Source: JALYOC01 sp036675345 (lineage in GTDB: Bacteria > Myxococcota > Myxococcia > Myxococcales > Myxococcaceae). Taken from it: 64,000 nucleotides of DNA. Location: NCBI GenBank assembly GCA_036675345.1, contig JAKFFE010000017.1, forward strand, positions 558,001-622,000, in the 5' to 3' direction. Positions 52,279-61,729 of this stretch are shown piece by piece (the first letter of the stretch is position 1; every line of letters begins with the position of its first letter). A program made the translations under genes and the position numbers. The notes below the pieces were generated by a model, which did not search any database, was not told the DNA's origin, and saw only the letters and a list, made by a program, of their open reading frames with translations.

Positions 52279-52349
52279 TGGCGGCGCAAACTAGCACCTG
52301 CACCTCGGCGCCCGCAGTGACTGCAGGAGGAGGCCGGCTGCACGCCTGG

Positions 52350-53141
52350 TCACAGCCGGGTGAGGTCTCCGCGCACACCGGCGGTGGCGAAGAACAGGTT
52401 GGCCCAGTTCTCGATGTTCCGGTTGGGCACCTCCGCCCCTCCCCCCAGCCAGCGCAGTCGCAGGAACGCGTCCAGCCCCGGACGCACCGGGGTGCCCACC
52501 GAAAGCGAGACGTCGTACAGGGCGCCGGTGACGTCGGCGATCCCCAGACTGGAGGTGCCGTCCGCCTCCAGGGTGGTCCACAGCACCGGGTTGGGAATCC
52601 AGGTCAGCCGGGTCTTGAGCGCCACCACCAGCCCGATGTCGCGCTCCACCGCGAAACGGGAGTTCCCGGAGTCGACGCTGCGCAGCTCCACCGAGGCGTT
52701 GCGGACCTGCAGCGAGCCACCCACATCCCAGCGCAGGCGGTCCTGGAGGATCAGCCGGTACAGGTAGCTGCCCCGGTACCCATCGAACAGGTAGCGGTGG
52801 TCCACCACCTCCCCGGCGTTGAACCCCGTCCCCCGGAAGTCGAGGTCCCGCTCCAGGGTGACCCGGGTGGTCAAATCCAGCGGCGCGTAGAGGAAGAGCA
52901 CCCGGTGGCGCTCGGCCAGCACCGCCTCCACCGACACCCGCATCCCGATGAACAGGTTGCGTCGTTGGCCCACCTCCTCCGCCGAATACAGCGTCCCGCT
53001 GGGTCCGTAGCGGTTGTCGTTCTGGACCACGAAGGCCGGGCCCATCTCCAGGTCCACGGTCAGCTCGTCCAGGCCAGGGACAAACCGGGTGGCTTCGGGA
53101 GAGGCAGTCAGGAGGACGGCAAGCACGGCAGGCAACAACAT
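52350..53141 (-). CDS. Secreted or outer-membrane beta-barrel-like protein
   Basis: A 263-residue protein with a signal peptide (MLLPAVLAVLLTAS). The mature part alternates hydrophobic and polar residues in strands (ELTVDLEMGPAFVVQNDNRY; IGMRVSVEAVLAERHRVLFL; LDAFLRLRWLGGGAEVPNRN) as in outer-membrane barrels, with the terminal strand NLFFATAGVRGDLTRL. ATG 53141 has GGAG seven bases upstream. Function unknown. It lies upstream of the universal stress gene, divergent by 197 bp, which shows no clear promoter. Confidence 0.68.
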   Translation of the reverse strand: MLLPAVLAVLLTASPEATRFVPGLDELTVDLEMGPAFVVQNDNRYGPSGTLYSAEEVGQRRNLFIGMRVSVEAVLAERHRVLFLYAPLDLTTRVTLERDLDFRGTGFNAGEVVDHRYLFDGYRGSYLYRLILQDRLRWDVGGSLQVRNASVELRSVDSGNSRFAVERDIGLVVALKTRLTWIPNPVLWTTLEADGTSSLGIADVTGALYDVSLSVGTPVRPGLDAFLRLRWLGGGAEVPNRNIENWANLFFATAGVRGDLTRL

Positions 53142-53338
53142 GAGGGATCTCCAATCGGTGTGGACTTCCCTACGGGCGACCCGGGAACCTGTTTCCACCC
53201 TCCGGAAGGTAGGGCCCGGCGAGGGCCGCCACTCCCCCCCCGGGGTCGCAGCGGGGCGTCGGCTGACCGACCCATCCCCACGGCCGCCGCACGAAGCGCC
53301 CCCGGCGGGGGAAGCGCACCTTGGACCGGAGGCAAACC

Positions 53339-53809
53339 ATGCGCGTGCTGCTTGGAGTCGATGGCTCCTTCCACTCGATGTACGCCGCCGAAGAGCTGTC
53401 GGTGCGGCGGTGGCCGGAGGACGTGATGTTCCGGGTGGTGTGCGCGGTCTCCGCCCCGGTGGCCTCCCCGGACCTGCTGGGGATGACCGAGCTGGCCTCC
53501 CAGGGAAGCAAGGTCGCGGCGAAGGAACACGCCGAACGGCTGGTGGCGCGGGTGGCGGACGTGCTGCGCGGACGCGGCTACACGGTGCAGCCCTACGTCC
53601 GCAACGGAGATCCCCGGCCGGTGCTGGTCAACGAAGCGGAGAAGTGGAACGCGGATCTGCTGGTGGTCGGCTCCCACGGGGAGACCCGCCTCAAGCGGTT
53701 GCTGCTGGGGAGCGTGGCCGCCTATGTGGCCAGCCACGCCCCCTGTTCGGTGGAGATCATCCGGGAGAAGCCGCGCAGCCGCGGCGCCAAGGGATCCCGC
53801 TGGCGCTGA
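53339..53809 (+). CDS. Universal stress protein (UspA family)
   Basis: A 156-residue UspA-domain protein: MRVLLGVDGSFHSMYAAEEL at the N-terminus, and LVVGSHGETRLKRLLLGSVA, which carries the ATP-binding G-x2-G-x9-G(S) motif, near residue 117. It likely binds ATP and aids stress survival. The ATG at 53339 has GGAGG seven bases upstream; the frame is open for six more codons. Single-domain, cytoplasmic. Confidence 0.92.
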   Translation: MRVLLGVDGSFHSMYAAEELSVRRWPEDVMFRVVCAVSAPVASPDLLGMTELASQGSKVAAKEHAERLVARVADVLRGRGYTVQPYVRNGDPRPVLVNEAEKWNADLLVVGSHGETRLKRLLLGSVAAYVASHAPCSVEIIREKPRSRGAKGSRWR

Positions 53810-53877
53810 CTACCGGAAGGCTCCAGCGCCCGGTCCCGCCTCCCGGACCGGCGCTCCCGCCCAACGGACTCCCCGGC

Positions 53878-54543
53878 TCAGCGCTTGGAACGTTTCAGCG
53901 GCCGCAGCTTCGTCTTGGCGGGGGGAGCCTGGAGCGCGGCGGCCTTCTCCTTGAGCCCGGCGCGCTCATACAGCTCGATCAACTTCCGCCGGCCCAGGGT
54001 GCTGCCCGGATCCAGCGCCAGCAGCGCCTCCAGCTCCTGGATCGCCGTGTCCCGCCGGCCCTGGTTCTCCAACACCACCGCCAGTTGCACCCTCGCCACC
54101 GCCCAGTCCGGACGTTCCCGCGCCAACCGGCGGTAGTGGTGTTCGGCGTGGAGCGGATCGCCCAGCCGCTCGTAGAGCGACGCGACCCGGAACCGGGCGT
54201 CGGGATGATCCGGCTTGACCACCAGCACCCGCTCCAGGCTCTTGGCGGCCTCCCACGGCTTGCCCTGCTCCTCCATCAGCGCCGCCCACAGCCAGTGCGG
54301 CCGCGGATCCTGGGGGGCCAGCACCCGCGCCGAGTCCAGGTGCAGCTGCGCCGACTGCAGTTGCTCTCCGGTCTTGAGCCGCAGCCGGGCCAGCTCCAGA
54401 CGCAGCTCCACCTGCCGGGGGGCCTTGAGAACCGCCGCCTCCAGCAGCTGGATCGCCTGCGCGTCCTGGCCGGCCGCCTCCAGGGAGAGGGCCTCCTCCA
54501 GGGGACCGGCAAGCAGCAGGGCACTGACGAGAACCGTCCACAT
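53878..54543 (-). CDS. Secreted or membrane-attached TPR protein
   Basis: A 221-residue protein. A short hydrophobic N-terminus (MWTVLVSALLLAG) is a likely signal sequence, followed by TPR-like pairs (QAIQLLEAAVLKAPRQVELR; EAAKSLERVLVVKPDHPDAR; LHAEHHYRRLARERPDWAVA; TAIQELEALLALDPGSTLG). The C-terminus is basic (KTKLRPLKRSKR). ATG 54543 was chosen; the frame extends upstream across the divergent mutS2 promoter region without similarity. Likely periplasmic adaptor; partner unknown. Confidence 0.8.
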   Translation of the reverse strand: MWTVLVSALLLAGPLEEALSLEAAGQDAQAIQLLEAAVLKAPRQVELRLELARLRLKTGEQLQSAQLHLDSARVLAPQDPRPHWLWAALMEEQGKPWEAAKSLERVLVVKPDHPDARFRVASLYERLGDPLHAEHHYRRLARERPDWAVARVQLAVVLENQGRRDTAIQELEALLALDPGSTLGRRKLIELYERAGLKEKAAALQAPPAKTKLRPLKRSKR

Positions 54544-54615
54544 CGGCCCCCCGTGATTAACAGAGGCCGCGCGATTGCCCCAACCTCTGCTTGACCCCAC
54601 CTGCCTGCTCGCAGT

Positions 54616-57033
54616 TTGACCCTGCAAGTGAACCTCGCCCCCCGAACCCTGGAAGACCTCGCCTGGCAGGAGATCCTCTCCGCCCTCTCCTCACGTTGTC
54701 GCACCGAGGCAGGCAAGCAGCGCGCGGAGGCCCGGCCCTTCCTGGCCGCCCGCGCGGAGGTGGAGTCGGCGCTGACCGTGGTGGAGGAGGCGCGCAAGCT
54801 GGCCCAGGAGCAGTTCTCCTTCCCCTTCGGCGCGATGGCGGACGTGCGGCTGTTCGTCCCCCGCGCGGAGAAGGGCGGGATGCTGGAGCCCCGCGAGCTG
54901 ATGGCGATCTCCCAGGTGCTGTTCGCCTTCTCCCGCTCCCGGGACGCCCTGCTGGAGCGCGAGCACGCTGTCCCCGCGCTGGCCGCGGTCAGCCGCCGGC
55001 TGCCGGACCGCGAGGACATCGCCCAGCGGATTGAACGCTGCTTCGAGTCCGACGGGACGATCTCGGATCGCGCCAGCCCGGCGCTGAAGGAGGCGCGCGA
55101 TCGCACCCGGGGGCTGCACCGCAGCATCATGCAGCGGCTGGACAAGCTGCTCCACGATGAGAACTTCCTGCCCAACCTGCGCGAGCGCTACTACTCGGTC
55201 CGCAACGGCCGCTACGTGGTGCCGGTGCTCTCCTCCCACCAGGCGGCGGTGCCGGGGATCGTCCACAACGCCAGTCAGACCGGCCAGACCCTGTTCGTGG
55301 AACCGCAGGCGATGGTCAGCCTGGGCAACGAGCTGGCGATCGCCGAGTCGCTGGTGCTGGAGGAGGAGCGGCGGCTGCTCCAGGAGCTGAGCGATCTGGT
55401 GGGCAAGAACGCCCTGGCGATCGAGGCCGGGATCGACGCCGCCGCGGAGCTGGACGAGGCGGAGGCCGCGGCCCGTCTGTGCGGAGACCTGGACGCCCAC
55501 ACCCCCCAGGTGCTGCCGGCCAACGGTGACGTGGACCTGACCCTGGTCCGGCATCCGCTGCTGGCGCTGCGTGGCCCGGAGGTGGTGGCCAACGACGTCC
55601 GGCTGACCGGCGAGTCGCGCTGCCTGGTGGTCTCCGGCCCCAACGCCGGCGGCAAGACTGTCACCCTCACCACGGTGGGCCTGTGCGCGCTGATGCTGCG
55701 GGCCGGCCTGCAGATCCCGGCCGCGCCCGGCTCGCGGATGCCGCTGTACCACACCATCCACTCCGCGGTCGGTGACGCCCAGGATCTCTCCCGCGGGCTC
55801 TCCACCTTCAGCGCCCACATCCTCGAGCTGCGGTCGATCGTGCTGGAGGCGGAGCCCGGCGGACTGGTGCTGATCGACGAGATCGCCGCCGACACCGATC
55901 CCCGGGAGGGCGCGGCGATCGCGGTGGCGGTACTGGAGGATCTGCTCACCCGAGGCGCGGTGGTGCTGGTCACCACCCACCTGGAGGAGATCAAGGCCCT
56001 GGCCCACCTTGATCCGCGCTTCGTCAACGCCCGGGTGGGCTTCGACTCGCGGAAGATGACCCCCACCTACCGGCTGCAGATCGGCGCCTCCGGGGCCTCG
56101 TCGGCGATCGATCTGGCGGCGCGGATGGGGCTGCCGGAACGGATCGTCCTCCGCTCCCGCGAGCTGGCGCAGAACTCCGGCGGCGCGCTGGCCAAGGCGC
56201 TGTCCGCCACCGAGGAGGACCGCCGGCAGCTGGCGCTGGAGCTGGACCGCGCCAAGGAGACCACCGCCGCCGCGGAGGTGGCTCGCGCCGCCGCCGAGGA
56301 GGAGCGGGTGTTGATGGAGTCCCGTCTCCGCGAGCAGGAGGTGGCCCACCGCGAGGCCTTGCACGTGGAGATGAAGAAGGCCCAGGAGCAGATGCGGGAG
56401 CTGCTCCAGGGCCTGCGCGAACAGGGTTCGGTGGACGCCACCCTCAAGGCGCAACGGGAGCTGGGGGAGAAGGTGGCCGCGGAGGAGCGCGAGCTGGCTG
56501 CCAGCCGCGCCGCCGCGCTGCGGGCCAAGCCGGAGAGCGCGCCCGCCGATCTGCGGGTGGGCGGTTGGGTCCACCACGTGGGCCTGGGCCGGGACGTGGA
56601 GTTGCTGGAGCTGGACGACGACGAGGCCCTGGTGGCCGCCGGCCCGCTGAAGATGCGGGTCCAGGTCCGCGAGCTGGCCCCGGCGCACAAGGGCAAGCCG
56701 GGGCAGAAGTTCCCCGCCTCCGGCACCGAGAAGAAGACCCAGGCCCTCTCCCGGGCCAAGGAGGCCGCCCCGGCGGAGGTCACCGCCGCCAACTTCCGCT
56801 GCGATATCCGAGGGATGCGCGGTGACGCGGCGATGCGCGAGGTGGAGCAGTTCCTGGATCGCATCTACCGCAGCGGAGAGGAGGCGGCGATCATCCTCCA
56901 CGGACACGGCACCGGCGCGCTCAAGCAGGTGATCCGTCAGTACCTGGCGGACTCGCCCTACGTGCGCAGCTACCGGCCCGGGCAGGGCCACGAGGGCGGC
57001 GACGGGGTGACGGTGGTGGCGCTGAAGGTCTGA
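54616..57033 (+). CDS. mutS2: MutS2 endonuclease/ATPase with Smr domain
   Basis: An 805-residue MutS2. Core/lever helices (TLEDLAWQEILSALSSRCRT onward) precede the ABC-type ATPase: Walker A VVSGPNAGGKTVTL near residue 340, signature STFSAHILEL, Walker B LVLIDEIAADTDPREG and VTTHLEEIKALAH. A coiled-coil arm (about 530-640) and a C-terminal Smr nuclease domain (about 725-805, DIRGMRGDAAMREVEQFLDR and IILHGHGTGALKQVIR) follow. MutS2 lacks the mismatch-recognition domain; it suppresses homologous recombination or rescues collided ribosomes. Start is TTG 54616 or GTG 54628; neither has a clear Shine-Dalgarno. Confidence 0.95.
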   Translation: MTLQVNLAPRTLEDLAWQEILSALSSRCRTEAGKQRAEARPFLAARAEVESALTVVEEARKLAQEQFSFPFGAMADVRLFVPRAEKGGMLEPRELMAISQVLFAFSRSRDALLEREHAVPALAAVSRRLPDREDIAQRIERCFESDGTISDRASPALKEARDRTRGLHRSIMQRLDKLLHDENFLPNLRERYYSVRNGRYVVPVLSSHQAAVPGIVHNASQTGQTLFVEPQAMVSLGNELAIAESLVLEEERRLLQELSDLVGKNALAIEAGIDAAAELDEAEAAARLCGDLDAHTPQVLPANGDVDLTLVRHPLLALRGPEVVANDVRLTGESRCLVVSGPNAGGKTVTLTTVGLCALMLRAGLQIPAAPGSRMPLYHTIHSAVGDAQDLSRGLSTFSAHILELRSIVLEAEPGGLVLIDEIAADTDPREGAAIAVAVLEDLLTRGAVVLVTTHLEEIKALAHLDPRFVNARVGFDSRKMTPTYRLQIGASGASSAIDLAARMGLPERIVLRSRELAQNSGGALAKALSATEEDRRQLALELDRAKETTAAAEVARAAAEEERVLMESRLREQEVAHREALHVEMKKAQEQMRELLQGLREQGSVDATLKAQRELGEKVAAEERELAASRAAALRAKPESAPADLRVGGWVHHVGLGRDVELLELDDDEALVAAGPLKMRVQVRELAPAHKGKPGQKFPASGTEKKTQALSRAKEAAPAEVTAANFRCDIRGMRGDAAMREVEQFLDRIYRSGEEAAIILHGHGTGALKQVIRQYLADSPYVRSYRPGQGHEGGDGVTVVALKV

Positions 57034-57151
57034 GGAGCGCCTGACCGGTCCGGGGCGCCACCCTGGAGATCAGCGGCCCCGGAGATGCGGGTGAAAGCAA
57101 ACCGGAGGGAGCCCTGGGCGCAACCATGGCCCTGAAGCTCCTCCCCGGTTG

Positions 57152-60121
57152 CTAGCCCCGGCGGCCCTTCGGACTTCCGCCGCGGGGCAGCCGGTCGCCG
57201 GAGCGGCCTGCGCCGTCCTTGCTCTTGCCACCCTTGGGGCTGCTGCCGGTGCGCTTGCCACCGCCGCCGCCCTTCTTCGGACCGCCGCCGCCACGTCCGC
57301 CCTCGGAGGACGAGGAACGCTCCTTCTTCGGAGCTCCGAACCGCGAGGAGCCGCGCGAAGACTCACCTTCGCCGCGCGGAGGACCCCGGCCAGAGCTGCG
57401 CCCCGGAGTGGACTGGGAGAGCAGACCCTTCTTGGCGGCCAGGGCCCGCAGCCGGTCGAAGCCGGGATGCGGTGAGGTGGGGGAGATCACCGGCTCTTCC
57501 ACCTCCGCCGGAGCGGAGGGCACCGGAGCGCGACGACGCGGCTCCGCCTCTGGCTGCCGCGGACGCTCCTGCCGCCGGCCCGGAGCACCGCCACCGGCGG
57601 GGCCGCGGGACTTGGCCAGGAAGCGCTTGGGATCGAACGGGCCCGCCACCGCGCTGGGCAGCGGCTGCTCGCCGGCGAAGTTGATTGCCACGAAGTCCAG
57701 CTGGCGGCGGGAGAGGTTCACCGACTCCAGCCGCACCCGCAGCTTCTGGCCGACCTTCACCCGCCGACCGTTCGGGTAGACCAGCGCGTGTTGGATCGCG
57801 TCCAGCTTGAAGCCGGGCCCCAGGGTCTCGGCCTTGACCAGGCCTTCGACCATCTCCACGTCCAGCTCCACGAAGAACCCGAAGTCGGTGACCGACCCCA
57901 CGGTGGCATCGAACTCCTCGCCCACCCGGTCCTTCATCAGCAGCGCCGAGTAGAAGGCGCTGACCTCGCGCTCCACCTGCATCGCCGCGCGCTCGCGGTC
58001 CGAGCTCTGGGCGGCCATCGCCTCCAGCCGCTCGGTCTCCACCTCTGCCTGGGACTCGTCCAGGGAGCGGTTCCCCCGCGACCAGCGCTTCTTCAGCTGC
58101 CGGTGGACCAGGAGATCCGGATAGCGGCGGATGGGCGAGGTGAAGTGCAGGTAATGCTCGGCGGCCAGCCCGTAGTGGCCGATGTTCTCCGCCGAGTACA
58201 CCGCCTGCATCATCGAGCGCAGCAGCAGCTGGTTCAGGGCCCGCTTCTCGGGGTGTTCCTCCAGCTGCTCCAGGAAGTCCGCCAGCGCCTTGGAGGTCAG
58301 GTCCCCCTCCGGCAGGTGGAACCCGAAGGTCGCGGCCAGGGCGGAGAAGGCCTGCAGCTTCTCCTCGTCCGGCTCCGCGTGGTACCGGTAGACCGAAGGC
58401 TCGCCGATCCGCTTGAAGTGCCGCGCCACGGCCTCGTTGGCCGCCAGCATGCACTCCTCCACCAGGCGGTGGGCGTCCTTGCGCTCGCGCTTCTCCACCC
58501 GCTCCGGGAGGTCATTCTCTCCCAGCACCACCCGGGTCTCGGGGATGTCGAAGTCGATCGCGCCGCGGCTGACCCGCACCGAGTTGAGGGTCCGGGCCAC
58601 GGTCATCAGCCGCTGGAAGTGGGGCCGGAACGCGTTGCGGTGCGGGACATCCTCCCCGTCCAGCACCGACTGCACCTCGTTGTAGGTGCAGCGGGCCACG
58701 CTGCGCATCACCGCCGGATAGAAGTCCTCGCGGCGCACGGCCCCGGAGCGATCAATCTCCAGGTCCGCCACCATGCACAGCCGATCCTCGTCCGGACGCA
58801 GCGAGCAGATCCCCGCCGAGAGCCGCTCCGGCAACATCGGCATCACCCGGCCGGGCATGTACACGCTGGTGGCGCGGCGCAGGGCCTCGCGATCCAGATC
58901 GGTGCCCTCACGCACGTAGTGGGTGACGTCGGCGATGGCCACCACCAGCCGCCAGCCGTTGGACACCTCTTCGGCGTAGACCGCGTCGTCGAAGTCGCGC
59001 GCGTCCTCCCCGTCGATGGTCACCAGCGCCATCTTGCGCAGGTCGTGGCGATCCTCTTCGGTCGCCTCCTCCTCGCTCACCTTGAGCGGGATCCGGTCCG
59101 CCTCCGCCATCACCTCCGGCGGGAACTCGTCGGAGAAGCCCTGGGAGAAGACGATCCCCAGCACCTCGGCGGACGGATCGCCCGGGCGGCCCACCGAACC
59201 GGAGACCTCGCCGAACAACCCCTCCCCCGCCTCCACCATCCCTTCGCCCACGCCCAGGGTCACCTTCACCAGGTCCCCGTCCCGCGCCAGCTGCGTGGGG
59301 GGCACCCGGATCGGGGCGATCATGTTGGCGTCGTTGGGGACCACGTAGCTGCGACGACCACGCTCGAAGTAGGTGCCCACCACCTGCGAGCGGCGGCGCT
59401 GCACCACGTCCACCATCCGCCCGGAGGTGCGGCCGCGATCGCGGACCACGTCCACCAGCACCCGGTCCTTGTCCAACGCCTTCTGGACCTCCTGGGGCGG
59501 CAAGAAGATGTTCTCGCCCTCACCGCTCAGCGGGTGGACGAAGCCGAACCCGTCGCGGTGGACGTGGAGGATCCCCTCCACCTGCGCGATCGCCTTCTCC
59601 TTCGGAGGCTCGAAACCGCCGGGGATGCGGGGACCACGACCCCGGCCCTCTTCGCGACCCGCGCCACGACCCCGCTCCGCGCCCCGGGCCGGTGCCTGCC
59701 CGCGGGTAGAACGGTCCAGGGCCCGGGCGGCATAGCCACCGGGAGCGCGCTCGGGGGGCGCGACCACCGCCGCCCGACCCGCGCCGCGGACCGGACGTTC
59801 GGCGGGTTCCCCGCGCTTCTTGGGGGGCACCGCGGCCCGACCACTCTTGGCGCCCCGCGCTGCCGGCGCCGCGGCCGGCCGACGCGCCGGAGCCTCGCTG
59901 GCCTCCACCGCCGGAGCGTGGGCCTTGCGCTGATCCTCGGGAAGGACGAACCGCTTGCCGTCCTTGTCGATCTGCCCTGCCTTGAGCAGCTCCCGCAGCA
60001 CGCGCTTCACCTCGGTCTGGTGACCGGGGTTCATGCCGGAGAGTCTGAGCAATTCCTTGATCCCGACGGGGCGTTGCGCCTCCGCCAGGACCGCCAACAG
60101 TTGATCCGGGGCGACCGCCAC
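57152..60121 (-). CDS. rnr: Ribonuclease R
   Basis: A 989-residue RNase R. The N-terminal winged helix (PDQLLAVLAEAQRPVGIKEL) is followed by a charged linker (about 65-180), cold-shock OB domains, and the RNB catalytic domain with DGEDARDFDDAVYAEEV near residue 373 (metal Asp cluster) and MPMLPERLSAGICSLRPDED. An S1 domain (VGEEFDATVGSVTDFGFFVE, about 725-805) follows. The C-tail (about 830-989) is very long, rich in Gly, Arg, Lys and Ser, and longer than usual, probably for RNA binding. GTG 60121 lies 3 bp after the preceding stop. It degrades structured RNA 3' to 5'. Confidence 0.95.
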   Translation of the reverse strand: MAVAPDQLLAVLAEAQRPVGIKELLRLSGMNPGHQTEVKRVLRELLKAGQIDKDGKRFVLPEDQRKAHAPAVEASEAPARRPAAAPAARGAKSGRAAVPPKKRGEPAERPVRGAGRAAVVAPPERAPGGYAARALDRSTRGQAPARGAERGRGAGREEGRGRGPRIPGGFEPPKEKAIAQVEGILHVHRDGFGFVHPLSGEGENIFLPPQEVQKALDKDRVLVDVVRDRGRTSGRMVDVVQRRRSQVVGTYFERGRRSYVVPNDANMIAPIRVPPTQLARDGDLVKVTLGVGEGMVEAGEGLFGEVSGSVGRPGDPSAEVLGIVFSQGFSDEFPPEVMAEADRIPLKVSEEEATEEDRHDLRKMALVTIDGEDARDFDDAVYAEEVSNGWRLVVAIADVTHYVREGTDLDREALRRATSVYMPGRVMPMLPERLSAGICSLRPDEDRLCMVADLEIDRSGAVRREDFYPAVMRSVARCTYNEVQSVLDGEDVPHRNAFRPHFQRLMTVARTLNSVRVSRGAIDFDIPETRVVLGENDLPERVEKRERKDAHRLVEECMLAANEAVARHFKRIGEPSVYRYHAEPDEEKLQAFSALAATFGFHLPEGDLTSKALADFLEQLEEHPEKRALNQLLLRSMMQAVYSAENIGHYGLAAEHYLHFTSPIRRYPDLLVHRQLKKRWSRGNRSLDESQAEVETERLEAMAAQSSDRERAAMQVEREVSAFYSALLMKDRVGEEFDATVGSVTDFGFFVELDVEMVEGLVKAETLGPGFKLDAIQHALVYPNGRRVKVGQKLRVRLESVNLSRRQLDFVAINFAGEQPLPSAVAGPFDPKRFLAKSRGPAGGGAPGRRQERPRQPEAEPRRRAPVPSAPAEVEEPVISPTSPHPGFDRLRALAAKKGLLSQSTPGRSSGRGPPRGEGESSRGSSRFGAPKKERSSSSEGGRGGGGPKKGGGGGKRTGSSPKGGKSKDGAGRSGDRLPRGGSPKGRRG

Positions 60122-60124
60122 GCG

Positions 60125-61543
60125 TCAGGCCTTGACGTGCACCACCAGCTTCAAGGTCTTCATGACCTGGGCCGGCGAGTACACCTTGGCAAGGAAGAAT
60201 TCGATCTCGAACGACCCCGGGTTGCGCGGGGTGAAGAAGAACTCGCGGGTGGGCGGGTTGCCACCGGAGTTCATCTCGAAGTTCGCCTCGCGCAGCGAGA
60301 GCCGCTTGGCGGTGGTGGGCTCGATGGCCCAGGTGTAGCCGGCGCGCTCGGAGAGGCGGACGGAGAGGCCGTGGTTGAGCTTGACCTCCACCTCGGTGCC
60401 CTCGGCGGGCTGCTCCACCTCCACCACGTCCATGTTGTCGCGGGAGACGGCGCGGAACTCCACCGGCCGGGCCTCCACCGACTCGGTCTCGATGATCCCG
60501 CCCCAGCCGGAGGACTTGTCCACCACCCCGGTGACGTTGACCAGCGAGCCCACCAGCTTGCGCAGCCCCTTGGCGCCCTTGCCCTGCAGCAGGAAGGACA
60601 CCTGATGCCGGGTGCCGCCGTTGGCCGCGACCAGGAAGAACTCGTCGCCGGACATCTCCAGGCTGCCGCGCACGGTGGCAAAGCCATGCATGCCCGCGCC
60701 CATCCCGGCGTTCTGCACCTGCTCCACCTCGCCGGGGGAGAGGTACCGCAGCTTCTGCTCCAGCGGCTCGGCCACCACCTCGGCCTCCGGCTTCTTCGCC
60801 GAGTACTTCCGCACATCGACGATGCCGCCGTAGTTGGTGGTCTTGCGGATCATCCCGCTGACCGAGACCTTGTGATCCTGGTAGGCGGGCAGCACCTCCT
60901 GATCCGGTCCCTGCAGTAGGAAGCTCAGCTCGCGCTTGTCGCGGCCGATCACCTGGAGGTACGGGAACCCGTCCTTCACCAGCAGCCGGCCCTTGAGGCT
61001 GCCTTCGCCCAGCACGCCGCGCCCGGCGCCGGCGGTCAGCAGCTGCTCGGTCTCGCGCTTGGTCAGCGGCTCACCCTGGTTGGGGAGCTTGGTGGCGCGG
61101 GGCAGCGGCTTGTCCGGCTTGACGTCGAACGGGGAGAGGGTCATCGGCGGGGGCGGCTTGACCTTGGGGACGTCCGAGCCCTTCACCTTCGGGGCCTTGG
61201 GCGCCTTGGGGGCCTTCTCCACCTTCTCCGCCTTCTCGACGATCTTCTCGGCGACGGCAGCGACTGCCTTCACCGGTGCAACCTTGGGGGACGCCTTGGC
61301 AGGGGCCTCTTTCACAGCGGCCTCTTTCGCAGGGGGCTTCACCGGGGGAACCTTCGCTGACTTCGTCTTCGCGGCCGCCTTGGGTTCAGGCGTCGCGATC
61401 TTCTGGGCGGCCTTCACCAGCTTCGCAGCCGCCGAAGCCACGCCCTTGGAGGCGCTCTTGAGGAGCCCCGCCTTGGGCTTCGTGGCAACCGCCGGCTTCT
61501 TCACGGGCGTTGCCTTCTTGGCCCCCACCTTCGCCTTGGCCAT
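60125..61543 (-). CDS. Histone H1-like tail, duplicated OB-like domain and chagasin-like domain
   Basis: A 472-residue protein. Residues 1-135 are Lys/Ala/Pro-rich (AKAKVGAKKATPVKKPAVAT and similar), like bacterial histone H1 tails. Two related segments follow (about 175-245 and 270-345): GEGSLKGRLLVKDGFPYLQV with VSVSGMIRKTTNYGGIVDVR, and MHGFATVRGSLEMSGDEFFL with VNVTGVVDKSSGWGGIIETE. These are beta-rich repeats, OB-like by eye. Residues about 375-472 (LSVRLSERAGYTWAIEPTTA) resemble a chagasin/I42 protease-inhibitor fold. ATG 61543 has AAGGGAGAG upstream. It is cotranscribed with rnr, so a nucleic-acid role is plausible. Confidence 0.72.
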   Translation of the reverse strand: MAKAKVGAKKATPVKKPAVATKPKAGLLKSASKGVASAAAKLVKAAQKIATPEPKAAAKTKSAKVPPVKPPAKEAAVKEAPAKASPKVAPVKAVAAVAEKIVEKAEKVEKAPKAPKAPKVKGSDVPKVKPPPPMTLSPFDVKPDKPLPRATKLPNQGEPLTKRETEQLLTAGAGRGVLGEGSLKGRLLVKDGFPYLQVIGRDKRELSFLLQGPDQEVLPAYQDHKVSVSGMIRKTTNYGGIVDVRKYSAKKPEAEVVAEPLEQKLRYLSPGEVEQVQNAGMGAGMHGFATVRGSLEMSGDEFFLVAANGGTRHQVSFLLQGKGAKGLRKLVGSLVNVTGVVDKSSGWGGIIETESVEARPVEFRAVSRDNMDVVEVEQPAEGTEVEVKLNHGLSVRLSERAGYTWAIEPTTAKRLSLREANFEMNSGGNPPTREFFFTPRNPGSFEIEFFLAKVYSPAQVMKTLKLVVHVKA

Positions 61544-61586
61544 CGGGTCTCTCCCTTCGGAGTCCGCGCTGCGGATCCGGAAAATC

Positions 61587-61603
61587 CCATGGAATGTCCA
61601 TGG
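61587..61603. promoter_or_regulatory. Palindrome in the leader of the 60125-61543 gene
   Basis: CCATGG (61587-61592) and CCATGG (61598-61603) flank AATGT, giving a 17-bp palindrome-like site. CCATGG is itself palindromic, so the two hexamers are both direct and inverted repeats. It lies about 45 bp before the ATG and downstream of the proposed promoter. An operator is possible; no regulator is known. Confidence 0.35.
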
Positions 61604-61651
61604 TTTGGCTTGGGCCAACGTGAGGCCAGCAAAGCCTGAAAAGTCAACCGG

Positions 61652-61681
61652 CTTGTAACGGCGAACCGGGCGTCCTGTCAA
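61652..61681 (-). promoter_or_regulatory. Candidate sigma70 promoter for the 61543-57152 operon
   Basis: On the minus strand TTGACA (61681-61676) is followed by an 18-bp spacer and TACAAG (61657-61652). The -35 is a full consensus match and the -10 matches at 4 of 6. Transcription would begin near 61645, giving a leader of about 100 nt that contains the CCATGG palindrome. Confidence 0.5.
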
Positions 61682-61729
61682 TGAAACTCTTCAGTTGTTT
61701 TGAGGGGTTGGAGCGTACGCTGCCGGCCC

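Noticed and set aside
57034..57151. Terminator between mutS2 and rnr
   Set aside because: A GCGCC/GGCGC hairpin is possible near 57035-57062 but has no T-run and is expected by chance at this GC content.
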